Shown: positions 1 through 10,168 of the stretch, in pieces
Position numbering within the stretch: position 1 is the stretch's first letter
How the letters are laid out: the number at the start of each line of letters is the position of its first letter
Assembly (NCBI GenBank): GCA_003216295.1
Contig: QCJB01000005.1
Location: forward strand, 1 to 64,000
Source of the DNA: Prochlorococcus sp. AG-402-P16
GTDB taxonomy: Bacteria > Cyanobacteriota > Cyanobacteriia > PCC-6307 > Cyanobiaceae
Length of the DNA stretch: 64,000 nt
Direction: 5' to 3'
The notes under the pieces: model-generated
The model's input: the letters and a program-made list of their open reading frames with translations, nothing else
Database searches by the model: none
Told to the model about the DNA's origin: nothing
Translations under genes and position numbers: made by a program

Positions 1-296
1 TTCTAAGTGTAATAGGAATATCAAATCCCCATCTCTGAAGTTGAGAAAGATCTGACAGCTCGTCTCTTGTTGAACAAAATATTCGAAAGGCAAGGAAGTA
101 ATTTCTGTGATGATATGTAATGGAGCTGTTTTTGAACCTAGGCTCAAATCGAATATTAAATAAACTTCAGGTATTTATTTCTAGATCATGCGATACAAAT
201 GAATGGTTGATGGAATGCAATCTATTTCTGATGATCTGATTTTGGCAGGTGAATAAATATCATGGTGTTAAAAATAATAAATATTACTTGTAAGTA

Positions 297-389
297 CTAG
301 GACTTCAAAAGAGTTCCAAATAATCCACCAAATGCTGAAAAGATAATTATAGATACGATACAAATCGCAAGAATTTTAGAGAGATTCAT
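297..389 (-). CDS. tiny single-TM peptide, 30 aa (MNLSKILAICIVSIIIFSAFGGLFGTLLKS)
   Basis: Hand-translated minus strand; start cat at 387-389, stop cta at 297-299; hydrophobic segment; not in ORF track. Confidence 0.35.
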   Translation of the reverse strand: MNLSKILAICIVSIIIFSAFGGLFGTLLKS

Positions 390-805
390 TTTTTGTTGTA
401 ATAAGCGATTTTAGTCTTATTGATTCCTAAAGCATTGATCAATTGTAGTGCTTTATCAATTGATCGAATAGACAGTTGGAATCATCGATTGTTCATAAAG
501 CTGATTTTAAGCCTTTGTACATCTGTCCTTATCTTATTAATTTATCTTGCTATTGCTAGTGATTGAGCCATTTTAATCCCCTGAAAGATTTATGGATACA
601 TTTGTTTTTACAGCTTCTCAAAAAGCATCTTTTCAATGAATGTATAGGCTGAACACTGACAAAATTTCAATATAACCTTGAATTTCTGAGTTTTATCTAG
701 ATGGACCGGTTCCCATTATTTTTAGCTTTAATGTCTAGGACTAATATAAATATTGTCTGTTTGTTAATTATAAGTTAGTATTAGAAGTACACCCATTTAT
801 TTATC

Positions 806-1162
806 ATGCTCACTGGTAAGGATTTATTAGCCAAGGTCAAAGACTTGGGAGATGTCTCAAAATCTGATCTTGTTAAGGCTTGTGGATATGTATCCACAAA
901 GAAAGGAGGCGGAGAACGTCTTAACTACACAGCTTTTTATGAAGCACTTCTTGAGGCTAAAGGTGTAAACCTGGCTGCTGAAAGTGCAGGTGGTATTGGT
1001 AAAGGAGGAAGGAAGCTTAGTTATGTAGCCACAGTCCAAGGAAATGGAAATCTCCTGATAGGAAAGGCATACACAGCTCTTTTAGATCTCAAACCTGGTG
1101 ATAATTTTGAGATAAAAATGGGACGTAAAGGTTTCCGTTTGGTTCCTGAAGGAGAAGGCTAA
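806..1162 (+). CDS. CyAbrB/AbrB-like transcriptional regulator
   Basis: 118 aa; LTGKDLLAKVKDLG...SKSDLVKACGY N-terminus and C-terminal GNLLIGKAYTALLDLKPGDNFEIKMGRKGFRL pattern typical of cyanobacterial AbrB-like proteins. Confidence 0.85.
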   Translation: MLTGKDLLAKVKDLGDVSKSDLVKACGYVSTKKGGGERLNYTAFYEALLEAKGVNLAAESAGGIGKGGRKLSYVATVQGNGNLLIGKAYTALLDLKPGDNFEIKMGRKGFRLVPEGEG

Positions 1163-1193
1163 TAACCTGAAAGTATTTCAATATCATTTTTAT

Positions 1194-1231
1194 TTACCCG
1201 GGAAGCAATTATGCATCCTGGGTAATTTTTT
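1194..1231 (+). terminator. Rho-independent terminator downstream of the AbrB-like gene
   Basis: ttacccggga...tcctgggtaa 10-bp stem (one G-T wobble), inner gca/tgc pairing, followed by tttttt. Confidence 0.85.
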
Positions 1232-2359
1232 GTTAAAAATCTTCCTAAATATCTTCTGCAATTAGGGATTTATAGTTAATTTACTTGATGACATTCATGA
1301 ATTTCTTTTCTGTGGTTTTTGAAGTTTGATTTATTCCTCCTTATTCTATTTCTTAAAGACACTTTTGACTTTTGACTACCTTAGGGATTATTTCATGCTT
1401 AAAATTTGATTTTCATTTTAAAACTATTGATTTTTATTTAATTACTCGTTCTTTCTTGTTCTGAAATTTACGTACAAGCCATTATGATTTGATGTTTTTT
1501 GTTATGTGAATGATTATTATCAACTTTCCTTATCATCTAAGATAATTATCTGTCAAGCACTTCTTTTTTTTTATTACATCTTTGAAATCCTGAAATTATC
1601 GTTTTTTTATAATTTTGATATTTGTTATATTCATTTTTTTTATATCCTTTTGATTTAATTTTATTAAGTTGTATAAATGCTTTTATTTTTGTTTAATTTT
1701 CTTATAGGTGAATTTTGATAATACTTATGAACTAATTCATTCTTGGTTACTCTTTATGTAATTGTGTTTATGCCGGGATTGACTCTATTCTTCTGAGTTT
1801 AGGTGCTCTGCTTTCCTCTTTGAACAGGATAACCATTCCTTCTATCGAAATGGAAATATAATAGTATTGACGATTTAAATACTCTAATTACTACTAGCCT
1901 TCTTATTTTATTACTTGTGATTTGTTCTGATAATATATTTTTGGTTTGTAAATTATTTAACTTTACTACTTTTAGTTTGTATCCCAAAATATATTGCTAG
2001 GCATATTAAAAGAATAACAAGAAGGTTACTGCTGTTCCCTATAATCTCTATAAGCATATTTCTAGAACAACTTAAAATATTTTACATACCGAAACTCGTC
2101 ATTAGTAATAGTTTAATCTTCTTATAAAGTGCTGTTACAAACAATAATGCTATTTTTTGAAGAACTAAGTTCAGATAACCCTGTTTAACTAATTTTTTCT
2201 TTATTAAAAGGCCCTGAGGTGAGCTTGAAGTATTTTTTTTAACGATATTTATGAATATCATTAAGTGTATAAAGATTCTTCAATTCTTAAAATTAAAAAA
2301 ATTAAATTTTTAACATTCTGAAAAATAAATTTTAAAGTCTAGAATTTTAAAGCATTGCG

Positions 2360-2761
2360 CTAATAAAATTGATTGTTTTCATTAACAGGTTGCCATACTT
2401 TTCCTTTTGCTATTAATAATAACCTTCTTCCCCACAAAAGGAATGGGAATATTATTTGACTTCTTTTATTAGAGGTGAATGTGACTCGTAGTAATTCCAA
2501 TAGTGAGTCGTTGGGACTATCGATCTTTGAACAAATCCAACTAATAGCCTTTGAACCATTCATTATCTTCCCATCTGCTATGAGAATAGCTCCTTTATTT
2601 AGATCGTATCCTTGTTTATAGAGTGATGTTAATTTAGATAGATTTTCTCGCCCATCAATTATTTTTATAGAAGGTATGTTGCTTTTTAGTTCCAATAATT
2701 GAGCAAATTTATTGCAAAAAGGACATTCCCCGTCATATATAAATAAAGATTCAGTTGACAT
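2360..2761 (-). CDS. DCC family thiol-disulfide oxidoreductase
   Basis: N-terminal FIYDGECPFCNKFAQLL motif (DxxCxxC). Confidence 0.85.
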   Translation of the reverse strand: MSTESLFIYDGECPFCNKFAQLLELKSNIPSIKIIDGRENLSKLTSLYKQGYDLNKGAILIADGKIMNGSKAISWICSKIDSPNDSLLELLRVTFTSNKRSQIIFPFLLWGRRLLLIAKGKVWQPVNENNQFY

Positions 2762-2958
2762 TACTATTTATCAATTCTGTATTTTACATAAAATATACAA
2801 TAAAACGTGGATAAAAATCATAAATATGTAATTTATGATTTATTTTCATTTATTTAATTTATTTTTTGATTTTATAAAATCTTTGAATCTTTTCAGGTTA
2901 CAAGGCTAACAATGAATATATAATATAAGAGTATATTTTATTTGAATTACAAGTTAAT

Positions 2959-3123
2959 TCATTTGAAAATACTGCTTTTTACTTTTTCTTCTTGAATTTG
3001 TGGACGTAGTAAGGACATTGGCAGTGCGGTTACTATTGCGAATGATAGAACTAGTATTAAATCAGTTGTGAAATGGCTTAAACCCAGTTCTGACTGTGTA
3101 AGAGCAAAGCTTAGATAAGTCAT
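2959..3123 (-). CDS. small membrane protein, 54 aa (MTYLSFALTQSELGLSHFTTDLILVLSFAIVTALPMSLLRPQIQEEKVKSSIFK)
   Basis: Hand-translated minus strand; one TM segment; not in ORF track. Confidence 0.5.
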   Translation of the reverse strand: MTYLSFALTQSELGLSHFTTDLILVLSFAIVTALPMSLLRPQIQEEKVKSSIFK

Positions 3124-3444
3124 GTTGTCTTTTTTATTTGCAATATAATCTTATTTTGCTAATGTAATCAAAGATGTATTATGTAGTAAAAGTTATTACA
3201 TTTTCATGCATATTAATTTCCCCGTCTAAGTTTTTATATTGAATCATTTAGTTAGTGTTAGACCTTAGGAAATATTTATTTTTTTTTAATATTAATACTT
3301 GATCTTTTTTATTACCATAACTGATCTCATACTTAAGTATTTGATTTTGACCTAATTTTTATCTAGTGCCTCAGATAAATAAAATTTTGATTAGTATATT
3401 TTTTTGAGGAGTAGATTATTTCTCACTTATTTAAAAAATTTATT

Positions 3445-3678
3445 ATGTTTAAAATTTTATCTTATGTTCGATATTCTGATGCTTCATTAGTAGTTGACAA
3501 ACAGTTAATACTTGGATCAATTATTTTTTTTCTGATTTGTGGTGTATTGATCTTTCAAAACAGAATTTGGGATGAGGAGGAGTTCTCAAAAAATAAGAAA
3601 TGGCTTAATTGGAAAGAATCTGCAATTAAGTCTAATAAAGGTGATTTGACAAGAATTTACCCAAGATCTAAAAATTAA
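3445..3678 (+). CDS. small membrane protein, 77 aa, unknown
   Basis: ORF with one TM segment followed by a basic tail. Confidence 0.55.
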   Translation: MFKILSYVRYSDASLVVDKQLILGSIIFFLICGVLIFQNRIWDEEEFSKNKKWLNWKESAIKSNKGDLTRIYPRSKN

Positions 3679-3830
3679 GTCATTTATAGAAAAGATCTCC
3701 TCTCTTAGAAGTTTTCAAATCACTAATCGTTTGATGAAAGGAGGTCTGAGGTTTATGTTTTTTCTTGCTTGTTGTGCTTAAACCAGATAAAAATAGATTA
3801 CTAGCCCATTATTTTTGTTTGCTTTTCAGT

Positions 3831-5123
3831 ATGAATGAAATTAAATGTCCTGAATGTGGAAGCTCAATTACTATTGATGAGGATAATTATTCCAAAATTA
3901 TTAAGCAGGTTAGAGATAAAGAATTTGATGATGAATTAAATAAAAGGTTGTTGATGCTTCAAAAGGATAAGGAGAAATCAATTGAGATAGCTATTCAAAA
4001 TATTCGTTTTCAAATGCAGGAAGCCTCATATATTCATGAAAAAAAAATTCAAGATCTTCAGTCCAAATTAATTTCCGTTGAAAATGAGAAGACATTAGCA
4101 TTAAATAAAATTAAAAATGCCTTTGAAAAAGAACGTGATTCTCTTTCATATTTGCTACAGAAGACGAAGGATAGCAATGAATATGATAAGCAAATTGCCG
4201 TTTCAAGTGCTATCAGTGAATTAAAAGAGAGTTATGAAAAAATTAAACATAATCTCGATAAAGCTTCATTACAAAAGGATTTATCTGAAAGATCATTAAA
4301 AATGAAATATGAAATTCAGATTAAGGAAAGAGACGATGTCATTGAAAGACTACGCGACATGAAGATTAGACTTTCAACAAAAATGATTGGTGAGTCTTTG
4401 GAGCAACATTGTGAAAATGAATTTAATCGTCTTAGATCAACAGCTTTCCCAAATGCATATTTTGAGAAGGATAATGACGCGAGCTTAGGTAGTAAAGGTG
4501 ATTTTATATTTCGTGATAGTGATCAATTTGGAAATGAAATTGTCTCGATAATGTTTGAAATGAAAAATGAAAGTGATAGTACTTCTACGAAGAAGAAAAA
4601 TGAAGATTTCCTGAAAGAACTAAACAAGGATCGTATTGAAAAAAAGTGTGAATATGGCATTTTAGTATCTTTACTAGAACCAGATAGTGAATTGTTTAAT
4701 TCAGGTATTGTTGATTTTTCTCACCGCTATCCCAAAATGTATGTCGTTCGGCCCCAATGCTTTATAACTATTATCTCCTTATTGAGAAATGCATCTCTTA
4801 AAGCTCTAGAGTATAAGGCTGAATTAAAAGCAATTAAAGAACAGAATATTGATATTACTAATTTTGAAAATAGTCTAGAGTTATTTAAAAATGCTTTTGG
4901 TAAGAATTATTCTCTTGCCTCAAAACGATTTGAATCTGCAATTATTGAAATTGATAAATCTATTAATCACTTGCAAAAAACAAAAGATGCTTTAATAGGG
5001 GCAGATAGAAATCTTAGACTTGCAAACGACAAGGCTCAAGAAGTCACTGTTAAACGATTGACTAGAAATAATCCTACTATGAGGGAACAGTTTGATTTGA
5101 TTAATAATAAGCATGTAGCATAA
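3831..5123 (+). CDS. DUF2130-like protein: N-terminal zinc ribbon, long coiled coil, C-terminal nuclease-like region
   Basis: Start taken at [12 protein letters not shown] (internal Met 23 of ORF); coiled coil; [32 protein letters not shown]...[10 protein letters not shown]...IMFEMKNE typical of DUF2130. Confidence 0.75.
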   Translation: MNEIKCPECGSSITIDEDNYSKIIKQVRDKEFDDELNKRLLMLQKDKEKSIEIAIQNIRFQMQEASYIHEKKIQDLQSKLISVENEKTLALNKIKNAFEKERDSLSYLLQKTKDSNEYDKQIAVSSAISELKESYEKIKHNLDKASLQKDLSERSLKMKYEIQIKERDDVIERLRDMKIRLSTKMIGESLEQHCENEFNRLRSTAFPNAYFEKDNDASLGSKGDFIFRDSDQFGNEIVSIMFEMKNESDSTSTKKKNEDFLKELNKDRIEKKCEYGILVSLLEPDSELFNSGIVDFSHRYPKMYVVRPQCFITIISLLRNASLKALEYKAELKAIKEQNIDITNFENSLELFKNAFGKNYSLASKRFESAIIEIDKSINHLQKTKDALIGADRNLRLANDKAQEVTVKRLTRNNPTMREQFDLINNKHVA

Positions 5124-5179
5124 TACTTTTATTATTTTTTAGTAATTTTGGTTTTAATATTGATGAATTAATAATTAAC

Positions 5180-5719
5180 ATGAGAGGTTGGGTTTACTTA
5201 ATTAAAAATGGAGATTTATATAAGATTGGAGTGACCAGAAACTTTGAATCTAGGATGCGTCAATTAAAACCAGATAAGATTATCTCTAAGTTTTATACAA
5301 ATAAATTTCTCGAGATAGAAAAAGAACTTCATAAAAGATATAAAGAAGAAAGAATACCCCAAACAGAGTATTTTCGTTTGAATAATTTACAAGTTAGAGA
5401 CTATATGAAGAAAGTAAATTCACTATTATTTACGAAAATTGTAATTTTGACTATTCTATTTAAATCATTTCTTCTTCTTTTTTTAATATTTGTATTCTTA
5501 ATCTTTTTTGAATCTTTATTTTCTAATGATATTGAAGCTATTTTATTTAATGCAACTTTACTTACTTATAAAATTACTTTATTGCAGGCATTTATCTCAA
5601 TAATTAAAGGCTCTGGAAATATTTTAACATTGGACTCTGATATAAAGATTAGATTTCTAAAATTCTTTATCTATATTATTTTTGCATTTTTTATAAAACT
5701 TTCATTAAGATTAATTTAA
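5180..5719 (+). CDS. GIY-YIG/T5orf172-like domain protein with C-terminal transmembrane segments
   Basis: N-terminal GWVYLIKNGDLYKIGVTRNFESRMRQLKPDK..EIEKELHKRYKEERI..TEYFRL followed by two or more hydrophobic helices. Confidence 0.7.
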   Translation: MRGWVYLIKNGDLYKIGVTRNFESRMRQLKPDKIISKFYTNKFLEIEKELHKRYKEERIPQTEYFRLNNLQVRDYMKKVNSLLFTKIVILTILFKSFLLLFLIFVFLIFFESLFSNDIEAILFNATLLTYKITLLQAFISIIKGSGNILTLDSDIKIRFLKFFIYIIFAFFIKLSLRLI

Positions 5720-5767
5720 TGAAAAAGTTTAAATAAGTAACTAAATATAAATAAAACTTTTATTTAT

Positions 5768-6130
5768 TTAATCATCGTCCCACATATCTGAATTTTGCTT
5801 CTCTTCTTCCTGTTTTTTAAGTAAGCTTAGTCTTCTATTAAACTCTAATTCTTCTGGAGTCCTTTCATCTTGTTTGTTATGTTTCGAACTTTTTGATTTT
5901 ACTTCTAATATCTTTTGACTTAATTCACCTGCAAAATGATCTTTAATTTCTTGCCAGGCTTCTTTCTCTTCAGCGTTACCCACTGTACCTTTGATTTGAT
6001 CTTCAATGATTTCTCTTGCAAATTCTCTGAGATCATTTTCAGACATTGAGGTTATTCGACTCGAGATATAAATATCCTTTATTAAATCTAATTCATCTTT
6101 TGATAAATCCTTAAATGTTAATTCATCCAT
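5768..6130 (-). CDS. conserved hypothetical acidic/charged protein, 120 aa
   Basis: Intact ORF with plausible codon usage. Confidence 0.6.
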   Translation of the reverse strand: MDELTFKDLSKDELDLIKDIYISSRITSMSENDLREFAREIIEDQIKGTVGNAEEKEAWQEIKDHFAGELSQKILEVKSKSSKHNKQDERTPEELEFNRRLSLLKKQEEEKQNSDMWDDD

Positions 6131-6355
6131 GATAGATAATATTAGTATATTTATAGACCTACTGGTTATTCATTATAATAGAGTATGGATTAACTCTTGA
6201 TAAAATATTTTGGACTTTAAACTTTTTTTTGATAATTACTGTCTTCTCATCATGAATGCCTAGATTATAAGCCAAAGTAGACATGTAACGATTATTCCTA
6301 TGATATAGCAATAGTTTATTTTGGCAATGGACTTGTTTATATTTATAAAGTATTT

Positions 6356-6607
6356 TTATTTATTATCATTTTTCAATAGTTTTGTAAAGATCGCTTCTAT
6401 CAAAACTGCTGTAAAGAAAAGACTTAACACTGGAATAAATAATGGAAACCATAGCTTTTGAAAAATATTATATAAACTAGGATTCCCATTTAAGCCTAAA
6501 ATTACACTACTTAAAAATAAAATTGCTCCTGCAATTAATATATATAGATTATAAATTAGTAGATTGTCAATTTTTTTTTTCCATTTGTTTTCAATTTGTC
6601 CTTTCAT
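6356..6607 (-). CDS. small two-TM membrane protein
   Basis: ORF, two hydrophobic segments. Confidence 0.5.
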   Translation of the reverse strand: MKGQIENKWKKKIDNLLIYNLYILIAGAILFLSSVILGLNGNPSLYNIFQKLWFPLFIPVLSLFFTAVLIEAIFTKLLKNDNK

Positions 6608-6857
6608 TTTAATAAGTTAATTTAGATCGCTTTACGTTTGCTTATGGAAATTTTTCATCCGCCTCTAAACGCATATAGATCAATTCCTATTGACTTTAGA
6701 TAGATTGCACCAGCAATTGCAACAGAATTTAAGCAAATAACAAATAACCACAGTTTCCAATTTTTATTATTTGGCTCCATTTGTTTATTCATTATTATTA
6801 TTTTATATATTATGAATTAAATTTCAATCCTTTGCAGCTTTTTTTACACTATTTGGT

Positions 6858-7109
6858 TTAGCTAAGAGCATCTAAATCTCTTCTGTAATGCCTTGAATGT
6901 TCAATTTTGGATTGACTGCAGTCCCACTCAGTATCTTCTAGCAAATCAGAATAATTATTGCATTTAGAAGGTAATTTTTTTTCTAGTATCCAACCAGCTT
7001 CATTTAAGAAATCTACATAATCTTTTGAGAAGATTTTGTCAGTAATTTTAGATAGACCGACAGAAGACTTTCCTTTTCTTTTTTGGGATTTGGGAGTTGT
7101 AGTTTGCAT
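6858..7109 (-). CDS. hypothetical protein, 83 aa
   Basis: ORF with basic N-terminus. Confidence 0.5.
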   Translation of the reverse strand: MQTTTPKSQKRKGKSSVGLSKITDKIFSKDYVDFLNEAGWILEKKLPSKCNNYSDLLEDTEWDCSQSKIEHSRHYRRDLDALS

Positions 7110-7210
7110 ATATAAAAATAATTATCTTAAGGTTATAACTATTTTCAGGATCAGTTGATTCAAATTTTTTGTAGTGTTAACCCTCGTTTTCTTTCATTTG
7201 AATAGGTTAA

Positions 7211-8251
7211 CTATCCTCCTTCCATCAAAATGTCCTTCAATCTTTCTCTGATGTCCATTAATTGATCTTGACTTCCTAAAAATATGAAAATCATTCCAGG
7301 TGATAATTTTATCTGATTTGTAGGGTTAGTTCTAAGTTTACCTGAGTCTTTAGTGGCTAGAAGTAATGCTTCCCCTTTTTTTGAAAATTCAATCTCTTCC
7401 TGATTTTCTTTTATGAAAGTATTGATCTTTTGTATATTTTTGGTCAATTTAAATTCTTCGATTTCACAATCCGACCCAGCTAATAAATCTATAAAATCAA
7501 CTGCTATTGGTCTTAATGCTGAAGCAGCCATGGTTCTTCCTGCGGCAACATAAGGACTGATTACAGCATTTGCACCAGCAAGTTTTAATTTGTTGGCAGC
7601 TTCTTCAGTTGCGGCTCTTGCTATTAATCTGCAATTTTTATTTAAAGCTTTTGCACTCAGTACTACATAAAGATTTGCTGCATCACTTGGAAGTGTTACT
7701 ACTAGGCTACGACAATTCTTAATTCCTGCCAAAAGTAAGGTCTCATCCATTGTCGCATCTTCTAGTAGGACGTTAAATCCTTTATCTTCTGCCTCAGTTT
7801 TTCTTCTAAGATCATTTTCTATTATCAGAGTTGATATGTTTTCGGTTTTTAGTTGTTCTGCAATTTCCTTACCGGTTCGACCATATCCACATATGATTAC
7901 ATGATTTTTCATTCTTCTTATTAACCTCCTTACTCTTAGTTCCTCTAATTTTATAAAATATCCCAACTCGGACAATTGAACAAACCTCTGAAGAGTTAAT
8001 TGAACTACAAATAATCCACCTCCTATGATTAAAAAAGTAATGATTCTTCCTGCTGAACTTAAAACTTCTACTTCGCCAAAGCCAATTGTCGTAATGGTTA
8101 TTAGCACCATCCATAGACAATCTCCCCAATCCCAACCTTCTGTTAATCGATACCCCAATGCTCCAAAGAAGAACAGAAAAATTAGTAGGGTTGTGGGTGC
8201 TGCCCAAACTTTTAAATAGCCTTTATATTTGTTGGATGTGAGCTTCTTCAA
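7211..8251 (-). CDS. potassium channel with RCK/TrkA-N domain
   Basis: TITTIGFGE selectivity filter between TM segments; NHVIICGYGRTGKEIAEQL Rossmann motif; TrkA-C-like tail. Confidence 0.92.
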   Translation of the reverse strand: MKKLTSNKYKGYLKVWAAPTTLLIFLFFFGALGYRLTEGWDWGDCLWMVLITITTIGFGEVEVLSSAGRIITFLIIGGGLFVVQLTLQRFVQLSELGYFIKLEELRVRRLIRRMKNHVIICGYGRTGKEIAEQLKTENISTLIIENDLRRKTEAEDKGFNVLLEDATMDETLLLAGIKNCRSLVVTLPSDAANLYVVLSAKALNKNCRLIARAATEEAANKLKLAGANAVISPYVAAGRTMAASALRPIAVDFIDLLAGSDCEIEEFKLTKNIQKINTFIKENQEEIEFSKKGEALLLATKDSGKLRTNPTNQIKLSPGMIFIFLGSQDQLMDIRERLKDILMEGG

Positions 8252-8420
8252 CTTAGTGACGTCCTTTGTCTTGCTTTTGTATAAGAGTATTTTTGGTTAA
8301 TTTCACTCTGTTTAATTGATTTGATATCAATTGCTCAAATTGAATTAAGTCAATAATGATGCATCTTCATTTTTTCTTATAGTATGAATTTAACACAATT
8401 TATTTTGGCACCTAATTTGT

Positions 8421-8642
8421 ATGGAATATCTTGGCTCTGATGACAAAAAGGAATTATTTAAGGAAGCTTACCAAGATATATCTGCCATTCTTGCAGGGTT
8501 AAGGGATCAAGGCATATCTGATTTGGAGATCTTTGAGTTTGGAAAGTCATTAATAAATCATTTCGATCCCATTAAAATGGAAAACCTAAAAAAAATATCT
8601 GACTACCAAGACGCTTTATTTAGAGAAGCAAATGATTTATAA
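8421..8642 (+). CDS. hypothetical protein, 73 aa
   Basis: ORF, helical. Confidence 0.5.
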   Translation: MEYLGSDDKKELFKEAYQDISAILAGLRDQGISDLEIFEFGKSLINHFDPIKMENLKKISDYQDALFREANDL

Positions 8643-8771
8643 GTATGAATCTTTCATGTAATAGGAATAACTTTTAATCAGATTACTAGTGCTATAACAA
8701 CATTCATTTGCTTATACTTTATAGAATATGTAGTTAAGTTAGAACATACAATTGTTTAATTATATCCGGTT

Positions 8772-8942
8772 TTATTTTTCTAAGCTATTAATTACTTCTT
8801 TGCATTCTTCTACTGATAATGATGAAAGAGGAGATGAAGCAGGAATTTCTAAAAGCATGCATGTAGCTATTATTTCAGATGAATCTACGCCTAGTGCCTT
8901 TGCTAATTCTCTTACTCTTAATGTAGCTGTGTAGAATGTCAT
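8772..8942 (-). CDS. 56-aa protein resembling a standalone IF2_N-type domain (MTFYTATLRVRELAKALGVDSSEIIATCMLLEIPASSPLSSLSVEECKEVINSLEK)
   Basis: Hand-translated minus strand; LRVRELAKALGVDSSEIIATCMLLEI resembles the IF2 N-terminal repeat; antisense to track ORF 8752..8934. Confidence 0.65.
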   Translation of the reverse strand: MTFYTATLRVRELAKALGVDSSEIIATCMLLEIPASSPLSSLSVEECKEVINSLEK

Positions 8943-9028
8943 GGTTTCTGATGATCTTATGATGACTTAAGTGTTGATTTTTTATTTTATTGCTAAGTAT
9001 ATAGATATGTGTTGGTTAATTTGTTTTT

Positions 9029-9226
9029 ATGCACGAGGATAAAGAGTTGAAGTCCACTCTTCATGAAGTTGTTTCATATGCGGTCAGACGAATGGAGTTA
9101 GCAACTGATTCACAAACTAGAAGATGTATATTTCAGGAATATAAGGAGTGGTTAGGCAACTCTATTGATGATTGGGTTTTATCCTTGCCTCATGACTGGG
9201 GTAGGTCTGATGCTAATTATTATTAG
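9029..9226 (+). CDS. small protein with EYKEWL motif, 65 aa
   Basis: ORF; VVSYAVRRMELATDSQTRRCIFQEYKEWL. Confidence 0.55.
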   Translation: MHEDKELKSTLHEVVSYAVRRMELATDSQTRRCIFQEYKEWLGNSIDDWVLSLPHDWGRSDANYY

Positions 9227-9241
9227 TTAATACAAATATTT

Positions 9242-9478
9242 TTAATTAAAGTTCTTCATAGCGCATTGGTATCCAGCTTCCCTTATGTCTTGTTTGTCAT
9301 CAATGATAGCTTTTAGTGCACAATCACAATAATTTTCTATTGAATCATTAGAAATAGACTTAGTTGCTGGGTTATTTAAAGCACTTGAAACACAGTCTTT
9401 CATTTGACTTTCAGGATATGAATAACCTGTGCCAGCAAAAGAAATAATTAAAATAGTTATAATTATGATTGCCTTCAT
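9242..9478 (-). CDS. predicted secreted small four-Cys protein, 78 aa
   Basis: Signal peptide-like MKAIIIITILIISFAGTGYSYP; Cys in KDCVSS, YCDCA, YQCAM. Confidence 0.6.
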   Translation of the reverse strand: MKAIIIITILIISFAGTGYSYPESQMKDCVSSALNNPATKSISNDSIENYCDCALKAIIDDKQDIREAGYQCAMKNFN

Positions 9479-9634
9479 TTTATTTAAAGTAATTTATTTA
9501 TTGTACATATCTGTTTGAATATTGATTAGATTTGTTTATAAATATATATTTTTTGAAGTTATTTTATTAATAATTAAACTATTATCTCATTTTTAATCTA
9601 AAGTATACTCAAATCATTGTATTTGTTTTCTTAA

Positions 9635-9850
9635 ATGTCATTAGATCAATTAAGAAGATTTTTAAAGGAAATGCAGAATGATGATTTTTTAAAGGAGGAG
9701 GTACTTTCTTCCTCAACGGCGGACGATATTGCCTTGATTGCATTAAGGAGAGGTTATGAATTCTCTGGAGATGAATTACTCAGATTTTCAGGAAAAAAAG
9801 TTGGAAGAGTTACAGTACAAAAAAATGATGTGCCAGGTGAATATAACTAA
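9635..9850 (+). CDS. Nif11-like peptide
   Basis: MSLDQLRRFLKEMQNDDFLKEEVLSSSTADDIALIALRRGYEFSGDELLRFSGK matches the Nif11 pattern. Confidence 0.8.
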   Translation: MSLDQLRRFLKEMQNDDFLKEEVLSSSTADDIALIALRRGYEFSGDELLRFSGKKVGRVTVQKNDVPGEYN

Positions 9851-9854
9851 ATAT

Positions 9855-9998
9855 CTATTTCCTATTACTTAGCTCATTAACTATTCTATCCCACTTTTTG
9901 CCGGCTTTAATATATTTTGCTCTATTCCTTCTTTGGATTAAATAATTAAAAAGAAACATAGTTAATATGAGTATAATTATTACAAAAATAAAAAACAT
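9855..9998 (-). CDS. small membrane protein, 47 aa (MFFIFVIIILILTMFLFNYLIQRRNRAKYIKAGKKWDRIVNELSNRK)
   Basis: Hand-translated minus strand; one TM plus basic tail; not in ORF track. Confidence 0.5.
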   Translation of the reverse strand: MFFIFVIIILILTMFLFNYLIQRRNRAKYIKAGKKWDRIVNELSNRK

Positions 9999-10168
9999 TA
10001 CCTTTTCTGCGTACTTTTTTATTATATGTTTTTTTTATAATATGTCTTTACCTCATTGATTTAATAATACTTATATTTAGTATTAAGTGAACATACTCAT
10101 TTTGACAATAATAATTTCCCATTTTCATTCATTTTCTACTAAGATCTAAAGTAATTATTACTAAATCT

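Noticed and set aside
857-1039. Minus ORF of 60 aa
   Set aside because: Antisense within the AbrB-like gene.
7869-8219. Track ORFs 7869..8207 (-) and 8025..8219 (+)
   Set aside because: Embedded in alternate frames of the K+ channel gene; no independent support.
8752-8934. Plus-strand 60-aa ORF in track
   Set aside because: Antisense frame gives a cleaner, domain-like protein (8772..8942 minus); plus frame looks like low-information sequence.
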